64,000 nucleotides of DNA, from the NCBI RefSeq assembly GCF_907164915.1, contig NC_061867.1:48487852-48551851 (forward strand), in the 5' to 3' direction. The notes under the pieces are model-generated. The model worked only from the letters and a program-made list of their open reading frames with translations. It was not told the origin of the DNA and searched no databases. Positions 56,395-64,000 of this stretch are shown here, piece after piece (the first letter of the stretch is position 1; the number at the start of each line of letters is the position of its first letter). Source of the stretch: Impatiens glandulifera. Taxonomy: Eukaryota > Streptophyta > Magnoliopsida > Ericales > Balsaminaceae. The position numbers were made by a program, and so were the translations under genes.

Positions 56395-59143
56395 AATATT
56401 TTAGTCCAATTAAATTTATAGATTCCGAAATAATTTATTTACGACAGAATTTATCGACGTAATTTGATAATGAATATATAATTTGCGACGTTTTTTCCAT
56501 TGATAATTATTTCGCAAATATGTGTCTCTAATACTCCGACGGATAAGAATTTAATCCAAAAGTTTTTGGATGATTTTTTCAATATATATTTTTGTGATCC
56601 TATTTCCGATTACATTTTTCAACATTTTTTCCATTTAATTTTGTTTAGTCGGTAAATATTGGCGACAATCTTTATGACGGTATTTCTGAAAAAAAAAATT
56701 TGATCGAATTTCATACCGAAAAATTAATTTTTATTATTTTTTAGAAAATTTTTATTTTTTAAAATATTTAAAATTTTACTTTTCTTATCAAAATTTTTTT
56801 ATACTATTCACAAATAAATTAGAGTAAAATTAAATATAAAACAAAATAACATAACATAATTAGTCTTCCATTATCACAAAATACATTCAAATTAAACTTT
56901 AAACCCAAAGTCATTAAAACTAAACATATTTTATAATAAGTTTTATATATCAAAAACTAATTTTAAAATTATGAAATATAATACTAACACAATCAATAAA
57001 CACATTAATTCTTTTAACACCAAATATATCAACGCGACTTAACAAAACTTAATCATTCAAGCACATATCAACGACAAAGGAATAAAACTCAAAGCTACAA
57101 TATTTCTCTGTTGTCTCACCCTACCTGCAATGCAAAACAAGACAAGACAAAATTTAGTAATGAACATCACTTCATTTATTCAACAATTAGATGAGCATAT
57201 TTCAAAATGATGCACTCCACTTTGAGCATAGTCATCAGACATGATCAATATATTAACTTTCAAAACTTGAAGTTTGAGATTAATTTTTACATTGTGGGAA
57301 GGCAAACTTGAGTCCTTGAAAAGTAGAAGAACATCGTCCACTAATCTGCACAACCACCATCATCAACATGAAGCAAGAAGAACAACACGAGATAGAGTTT
57401 GCCTAACTAGAATTGAACATGAAATTGCAATGATAAAGTCTACCTTAAGAAGTCTTCTTTCGAGGGGGAACGAACAACAACTTTTGATGTGAAAACCAAG
57501 ATCTTACCATCTTCTCCAAGAGCTAATCAACATTATGCAAATAAATTCCAGATTGATCAACTATACTATATAAAAGTTTATGTTGTATATAAAAGTTTAT
57601 GTTGTTCTCAGTAAAAACAATTCATTTAAAGAGAAATTTAAATAAAACTACTTAACCAAATTGGCACAAGAAATCATTTGAAAATGAAAAAAAAAGAAAC
57701 ATTATAGCATCATATACCAATAGAACAACTTAGATCGATATTTACAGCTTGTGATGATATAGATTGCAACACGTCCAACCAGCTATAAATTAACTTTTGT
57801 TTATCTTAAAGAAGTAACAAATATTAACACGTGAAATATTGGAAATAGTAATATAAGAGTACTGTATTGGTATCACGTTATTATACCTATGCAAACAAGT
57901 CAAACTCATCCAGTATAAAAATGACTTCTAATTCGTATTCCCTATTATCGTAAATATGTAGATAAGAATAAGCAAACAAAGAGAAAAACAAGACAAAGTT
58001 GATTTCAGATGGAATTTTAAACATGACCATACAAACGGTACAAGGATTCACCTTAACATGGCTATCATGAACTATGAGTTTTCATCAAATGATGCCTGCA
58101 AAAATAATAAATCAGAGTTAAAACAATGATTATTACGGGATGAAACTACATTATATATGTTATAGAACATTTTTGAGAATATTAACTCATTGTTCATGCA
58201 AAGTTGGTTACCAATTTCCTGAATTATAAAAAACAAAATACAATGTAATCATTAAAAAAACTACATATAATGTAATTATAAACAAGTAAAGTTAAGAATG
58301 TAACGAGTAATCATACACAATATGTCATTAAGATTTTATCAAGGTTAATTGCATTAAAGTATTGTCTCACTAGTTATCAATATTACAAATTCTATCTCAA
58401 ATTTATATATAATGCTTACCACATGAATTAGAAGACTATAGAACCTTGAGAAACGAATTGATAAAAGCATGAAATTCTAGTTGAAGAATCTCATAAAAAG
58501 GTAAAATTGATGTCATCTCCTCTGCCCATTTCAGTTTATTAAATCAATTTAAAGTAGTGAGAAATTGAGAACCCAACTATTAAGTTAGTCTATTCTAGAA
58601 GATCGATAAAGTAAAATTCTGAAAAATCTTTTAAAAGTTATTATGTGCCCTTGTACTTATTTATGCACTATATCCTATAATATATATAAGTTAGAATACA
58701 TTAATGTGATTATTATTTAAGTGAGAATTTATTATATATATATATATAATTTTCTACGAAATTTACGATGGTTATGATTTTCTATTTTTAATATTTGCGA
58801 TAGAAGTTATGATAAAGGAAACGTCGAAAATTTGTAACGTATATTTCATGTTAGATTTTTTTTACGATTTTTCCGACTGACTATAAAACTTCAACGCTAT
58901 ATATTTTTTCGTCGGAAATTTCATACAAAATATTGTATGAATTAATTTACAGATTTTACCACCGAAATTTACCTTTATTTTACCACGGACTATAGGTAAA
59001 TATCTTTACTTTTTGCAACGAAGTTTTCTTCATTCACTTATATTTGCGACGATTTATGTTTTTCGTGGATTAAACTGTCGCATATGTCCGATGTTATTTA
59101 AGTGTCGGTAATTAGTCGTCGCTAATTAAACGTTTTTTTAGTG
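56395..59143. mobile_element. Probable non-autonomous CACTA-like (En/Spm) element
   Basis: The right end, read inversely, begins CACTAAAAAAACGTTTAATT and continues with short GCGACG / CGACAC motifs spaced over about 400 bp (58740-59143). Similar CGACG-type motifs (TTTGCGACG, TATCGACG, TTGGCGAC) fill 56430-56710 at the other side. CACTA termini with clustered sub-terminal motifs are typical of En/Spm elements. The left CACTA terminus was not found, so the left limit is a guess. The interior shows no transposase; a 72-codon frame at 57274-57492 is not recognisable. Confidence 0.4.
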
Positions 59144-60177
59144 TTACTAAAGAAAACAAAAATTATAGAAAGAACAATTATCCAAATTTGTGTAAGAGTA
59201 GTATCTGATTAATTTTAAAGATGATTTGTTAAAACTTTTAATTTAACATTAAAAAAAGTGCAATAAGTTGTTAGAATCAATAGTTCTTCATATTTTCTTT
59301 AAAAAAGTGGAAATCCTTCTTATTGGGATGATCATGATACTTCCAAAAAATCATTCTAAATCAATGGGGAACAATATCATCAATTTTGTTCAATAAGATA
59401 CAAAGTAGATAATTGACTCATTTCATACTAGAAATAATTGCCGAAAATCCTTTTGATAACACATACTTATATCTTAATGTTATTTCATGATCAAGACAAT
59501 TTGCTGAATCGCGTTCATTTCGTAGAAGTTAATTGAAATATTATTTTTTACAAAGCACTTCGAATATTGAATAATTCTTATCATTTCCCATTTTATTGTA
59601 ATAAAAGATTTTCTTTTTTATATGAAAAGGGATTAAATAATTCTAATCTATTTTTGCAAAAACACAAAATCATGATACGACTAAATTTTTAGATGGAAAG
59701 CTAAATAAATAAAATCATTGTTAAAGAAATACATGGTCTCAATCATTCATCCTTAATTCTAGAATTATAAAAGGATGTTGAGTAATTAATTTTTCTATGT
59801 AAATATATTTGAGGACATGTGGGTTTGAGTGTTAATGATAGACAATTTAAAACATCAAAGAAGAGAAAGACACGGGATGCATTAATTTGAATTAACATAA
59901 TTCAAAATTGTTGGATAAAATCATTGGAAACACAATGTAAAAAAACAATTATTTTGACACAAATGATGAATTTATCGAACTATTCATGAACATAGAACTT
60001 TTCACAATCTATTACCCAAGATAGTAAAAAAAATTGATATTAAGTTTTTTCAAAACATTGAACCTTTCACGTTTATGAATTAAATTTATATAAAAGATAA
60101 CTAAAAAACTAAATTAAATTCTTTTTAATAAATTTAACATTAAACTATTTTATTTTTTTATAATAAATTCTTAAGGA
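59144..60177. other. AT-rich intergenic DNA
   Basis: About 1 kb with no supported feature. Confidence 0.5.
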
Positions 60178-60530
60178 ACGAGGGGTTTGGAGATCCTCGG
60201 TCGGGTGCTGAAACTCCTCGGTCGAGTGTGGAGATCACCGTTCCTAGGTTAGCTTATGGCTAACTTCATTGGCTCAGGTTTGTGAGTTCTCGATCGGATG
60301 TAAGACTCTACAGTCCCATGTTCAAATTCTCGGTTGTATGTTAAAATCTTCAATCGGACCTTCGGTCCTAGTCAAAATTTCACGGTCGGACCTCTCAGTC
60401 CTACCTGAAATTTTCTCGGTTGGACCTCTCGGTTCTGACTAAAATTTCTCGGTCAGACCTCTCGATCCTAACTGAAGATCCTCGGTCGGATCTCTCGGTA
60501 CTAGTCGGACCTCACGGTCCTCAAGAACAT
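60178..60530. repeat. Degenerate CTCGGTCGGA-type minisatellite
   Basis: TTCTCGGTCGGACCTCTCGG and variants recur with spacing of about 35-40 bp. GC content rises sharply against the surroundings. It could belong to the 3' region of element H, which follows. Confidence 0.65.
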
Positions 60531-61123
60531 CAAAACTACATGTTTTACAGTTTTGTTTAAGGCCTAGATCCTTTAATCTTAGGGCTTGATTACCTTCACA
60601 AATCTCCTAGTAATATTATGAACATCATCCCAAAGTATCATTCAACTTGGATGATGTTCGATTTCATCAAAATAGTTTTGAGATAAAAATCGGGTTTTAG
60701 GCTTTTAGTCATTATTGATGTGTAAGGAGCTTGAAAATAGATTTCTTATAACTCATATAATTGATTGGTACCAAAATATGAACACTAACTATTCATTTTG
60801 ACCAATTCAAGAACTTTAAATTTTCATTTATGTTAGAAATTTTGATTTTAACGAAACCTAATCGGGATGGATAAAACATGGTCTAAATAGGTTCCCAACA
60901 TCAATAGAAAAATGTTAGAAAGCTTTCTAGACTACTGTTCTTGAGGATTAACTCAAGAATAGAAAACCTGATTTTGAAATTTTCTAAATTCAAATTTGGG
61001 GTCCTGTTTTAAATTGATTGATCTATTTCAGCTTCAATCGAAAGCTTGCAAATGATCCTACAATCGTTTTCCAATCACAAAATTCAATAACCAGGTAATA
61101 TACAAACTTAGGGAAACTAAAAT
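60531..61123 (+). other. Non-coding sequence before the element H polypurine tract
   Basis: No ORF. Its position just before a polypurine tract and LTR suggests the 3' UTR of a copia element in plus orientation, but no coding domain was seen. Confidence 0.35.
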
Positions 61124-61195
61124 ATGTTGGGTTAAGATTTTTAATGTTTAAACTGGTTTTGATAATTTAGCTTAAATAATCAAAAAGGGAGAAAT
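61124..61195 (+). repeat. Duplicated LTR tip and polypurine tract of element H
   Basis: TGTTGGGTTAAGATTTTTAA at 61124 is repeated at 61196, where the LTR starts. Between them lies AATCAAAAAGGGAGAAAT, the polypurine tract. This mirrors the 92-bp duplication at 404-562 in element A. Confidence 0.75.
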
Positions 61196-61458
61196 TGTTG
61201 GGTTAAGATTTTTAATTGATTTAAAATAACTTAACAATTTTGATTTGATGATTGATGAAATGGTTTTTGATAATAAATGGATAAAACTAAGTTCAATAAT
61301 TGTTACTCATATCAAATATATATAAATATATATTTAAATATCAACACAGTCTGTGGTGTAGTGGTTAGTAAATTTGTTTGTTATGTGGGTGACTTGGGTT
61401 CAAATATCAACAAACACATAATTAATAATTGTATTTTTTTAATTTGCAGGCACAGCTC

Positions 61459-62880
61459 AAAGTCAACGCGTGCGAGCAGACGTCTCAAAGTCAACGCACG
61501 TGGTTAGATGGGGGCATCTAAAGGCTGTTAGATGGAGTGCGTTTAAGCAGATGGACGGCTAAGATAAGTAGATGAGACGTCTAAGTAGATGAATGGCCAA
61601 GATGAGGCATCTAATGTGTAGTTAGACAGTGGCGTCTAAGAAGATGTACGACTAAGATGATCAGATGAGCAAATGGACGTCTAACTAGATGGACAACTAA
61701 GATGATCAGATTAGGCATCTAAGCAAATGAATGGCCAAGATGAGCCGTCTAATGTGTAGTTAGACGGGGGCGTCTAAGTAGATAACGGCTAAGATGATCA
61801 GATGAGGCGTCTAAGAAGAAGAACGGCCAAGATGTAATAGACTGTTAAATGGGGGGTCTAATAGACTGTCAGTCTGATAGATGACTGAAGGCAGGTCTGA
61901 AGGCAGATGAGCTTCCAGACAGCTGGCCAGCTGACAACAGAGCTCAACAAATAGATAGGAGCGTCTAAAGGTTGTTAGATGTGGTGCGTCTAAGTAGATG
62001 GACGACTAAGATGAGCAGATGAGCAGATGGATGACTAAGATGATCAAATGAGTAGATGAGGCGTCTAAGTAGATGAACGACCAAGATGAGGCGTCTAATG
62101 TGTAGTTAGACGGGGGCGTCTAAGAAGATGGACGGCTAAGATGATTAGATGAGCAAATTGATGTCTAAGTAGATGGACGGCTAAGATGATCAGATTAGGA
62201 ATCTAAGCAAATGAACGGCCAAGATGGGGCGTCTAAGCAGATGACGACTAAGATGATCAGATTAGGCGTATAAGTAGATGAACGTCCAAGATGTAATAGA
62301 CTGTCAGTCTGATAGACATCTGAAGGCAGGTCTGAAGGTAGATGAACTTCCAGACAACTGGCAGTAGAGTCCTCTAGGCAACTGATAGTAGAGCTCAACA
62401 AATAAATGGGAGCATTTAAAGGCTGTTAGATGGGGTCCGTCTAAGCAGATGAACGACTAAGATGATCAGATGAGCAGATGGATGGCTAATATGATCAGAT
62501 GAGCAGATGAGGCGTCTAAGCAGATAAACGGTCAAGATGAGGCATCTAATGTGTAGTTAGATGGGGACGTCTAACAAGATGGACGACTAAGATGATCAGA
62601 TGAGCAAATGGAAGTCTAAGTAGATGGACGACTAAGATTATCAGATTAGGCATCTAAGCAAATGAATGGCCAAGATGGGGCGTCTAAGAAAATGACGACT
62701 AAGATGATTAGATGAGGCGTCTAAGCAGATGAACGGTCAAAATGTAATAGACTGTTAGATGGGGGGTCTAATAGACTTTCAGTCTGATAGACGTCTAAAG
62801 GGAGGTCTGAAGGCAGATGAGCTTCCAAACTGTTGGCAATAGAGTCCTCCAAACAGCTGACAACAGAGCTCAACAAATGA
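61459..62880 (+). repeat. Complex minisatellite inside the element H LTR
   Basis: Short units such as GACGGCTAAGATGATCAGAT and AGGCGTCTAAGCAGATGAAC alternate. A longer block with GTAATAGACTGTCAGTCTGA, then AAGGCAGGTCTGAAGGCAG, recurs at about 61868, 62299 and 62752, giving a higher-order period of about 430-455 bp, three copies. Confidence 0.85.
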
Positions 62881-63084
62881 ATTATTGCCACGTACACCAT
62901 AATTCAAATTGTCTGTACTGCATTGTACTCCACGATCTCAAGAATCTTTTCCTACTGTACTACCCAGTACCTCATGGATAGTACATCCAACAGAAAGAGG
63001 ACATGTATCAAAAAGAAGGATTTGACCGTTGAAACTTTTCAAGAATAAATTTCTGCCTAAAGACAACAGATAAATTGTTGGCTT

Positions 63085-63094
63085 AATATATAAG
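63085..63094 (+). promoter_or_regulatory. Probable LTR TATA box of element H
   Basis: AATATATAAG downstream of the minisatellite and about 270 bp before the conserved hairpin module, the same order as in family A LTRs. Confidence 0.5.
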
Positions 63095-63358
63095 ACAGAA
63101 ACTAAAACTCTCTCTAAAAGATTGAATCACCAGATTTCTACAAGTTTGATTTCTTGAATCAACTTACTCTCTCTCTAGATATTTTATTCTCAAGTGTATT
63201 TTGTAAATCACTACGTGAAGTTGAGAGATAAGTTATTGGACTATTTGATAGTGATTAACAGTGTGTTGTAAGTTGAACAAATGTTGTTTTGTTCAATAGA
63301 GAGTTATCTAGATTAGTGAGTTGTATTTGTCTCAAAGTATCTAGTGATATCCTTCCGG

Positions 63359-63405
63359 TTCTTGGAAGAATGAGTGACGTAGGAGAGTTTGCTCCGAACA
63401 TCCAT
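63359..63405 (+). promoter_or_regulatory. Conserved LTR hairpin module in element H
   Basis: A small hairpin (TTCTT GG AAGAA) is followed by GTGACGTAGGAGAGTTTG and CTCCGAACATCCAT, matching the LTRs of A, B, C and D in element sense, although the rest of the LTR is unrelated. Confidence 0.6.
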
Positions 63406-63628
63406 TAACAACTCGCTGTGTTCTTTACTTTATGTCATTCATTTTTCATTGGTTCAAAGATTCAAATCCAACGAACATTTCCACACTTGAATCCGTTTCA
63501 AGAGTTTGAAGGATTTGCGAAGAACATAAATATATTTTAACTTCTAACAGAGTTAAAATCGAACTGAAGTGTATAAGTTGTTATCAATAGTCAGACCTGT
63601 CTCTATTGATTACACCGATCCTTTCAAT

Positions 63629-63640
63629 TGGTATCAGAGC
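63629..63640 (+). other. Primer binding site of element H
   Basis: Perfect TGGTATCAGAGC, two bases after the LTR end. Confidence 0.92.
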
Positions 63641-63678
63641 CTTGTTTTATATTCTCAAGCACCAAAAGAATTTAAATC

Positions 63679-64000
63679 ATGTTTATGGTTGTCATCAACA
63701 ATGTTCCCATGTTCTCTGAGGAAAACTATGTTGTGTGGAAGGCGAGAGTCCACGCTCATCTAGCTGCCATAAATGATGACATATGGTTTGTCATCACCGA
63801 AGGTCCGATAAAGATTGAGAAGGCTAGATATGAGTGGACTAGTGAAGATAAAATAAAGAATAACATCGACAACATAGCATAAGACACCCTCTAAAAGACA
63901 TTGGATAATAACATGTTACAGAAGATCATCACATGCCCCACTGCCAAAGATATTTGGGAGAAGCTGACTAAACTGTGTGAGGGCAACGAGAAAACCAAAG
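63679..64000 (+). pseudogene. gag: Element H gag, N-terminal part with two nonsense codons, cut by window end
   Basis: Starts MFMVVINNVPMFSEENYVVW, then KARVHAHLAAINDDIWFVIT and EGPIKIEKARYEWTSEDK, a copia UBN2-type gag that resembles the element A gag ([19 protein letters not shown]). TAA codons at 63880-63882 and 63892-63894 interrupt it. The same frame then continues with KTLDNNMLQKIITCPTAKDI and WEKLTKLCEGNEKTK to the window end. The gene is therefore inactive, at least in this copy. Confidence 0.85.

Larger units (their letters stand above)
61196..63626 (+). repeat. LTR of element H, about 2431 bp
   Basis: Runs from TGTTGGGTTAAG, after the polypurine tract, to ATCCTTTCA, two bases before the primer site. 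The unusual length comes from an internal minisatellite (61459-62880). It has a TATA box at 63085-63094 and the conserved hairpin module at 63359-63405. Confidence 0.8.
61124..64000 (+). mobile_element. Element H: plus-strand Ty1/copia, LTR with internal sequence on both sides
   Basis: From left to right: a duplicated LTR tip and polypurine tract (61124-61195), a 2.4-kb LTR, a perfect tRNA-Met primer site and a gag start that runs off the window. A polypurine tract before and a primer site after the same LTR means it sits between two internal regions. Such a structure arises from tandem elements sharing an LTR or from LTR recombination. Confidence 0.75.

Noticed and set aside
57274..57492. 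72-codon plus-strand frame
   Set aside because: It lies inside the probable CACTA-like element and has no recognisable domain; a chance frame is likely.
1..64000. tRNA genes suggested by TGGTATCAGAGC matches
   Set aside because: Every match lies two bases inside an LTR and is a retrotransposon primer site; no cloverleaf was seen around them.

Overview
This window looks like nuclear heterochromatin from a eudicot plant. It is AT-rich, almost all of it is transposable-element sequence, and the only host genes are dead copies of plant-specific families (a DUF247/UPF0481 gene and a type I MADS-box gene). No living single-copy gene, tRNA, rRNA or CRISPR array was found. The copia gag and accessory protein types remind me of Lamiales (Gesneriaceae) sequences, but that is recollection and not proof.

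Layout. 1-13191: element A, a large minus-strand Ty1/copia (Sirevirus-like) retrotransposon with intact gag and pol. Between pol and the 3' LTR it carries three tandem accessory ORFs of one protein family, each with its own TATA box. 13192-19517: element D, an older, decayed relative into which A appears to have inserted. 19518-21394: element E, an old copia whose LTR/PBS/gag junction is triplicated in tandem. 22425-22950: MADS-box pseudogene. 23147-24994: element F, a short internally deleted copia with both LTRs. 26236-33770: element C (same family as A, truncated) nested inside an older plus-strand copia, G. 33771-39043: AT-rich DNA with decayed repeats, a foldback element and a LINE fragment.

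39044-55112 is one story. A DUF247 gene was split in its first coding exon by a PIF/Harbinger (Tourist)-like foldback element. TAA flanks both ends, and removing the insert restores the reading frame. The foldback element holds a 3.4 kb palindromic array of degenerate 20-bp units and an array of about 85 copies of a 6-bp unit. A very young copia, element B (42822-52705, same family as A), then inserted into it. B's LTRs are almost identical, but its right end is aberrant: a short inverted internal segment replaces the LTR tip, and 322 bp of flank is duplicated instead of about 5 bp.

55113-64000: a 57-bp minisatellite, a probable CACTA-type non-autonomous element, more minisatellites, and the 3' part, a very long (2.4 kb) LTR, PBS and broken gag of another plus-strand copia, element H.

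How the parts work together. A and B have the usual copia machinery: gag (capsid/nucleocapsid) overlaps pol (protease, integrase, reverse transcriptase, RNase H), flanked by a tRNA-Met-type primer site and a polypurine tract. The unusual part is the accessory module downstream of pol. ORF1 is intact in both A and B, ORF2 is frameshifted in A and truncated in B, and ORF3 is broken in A and deleted in B.
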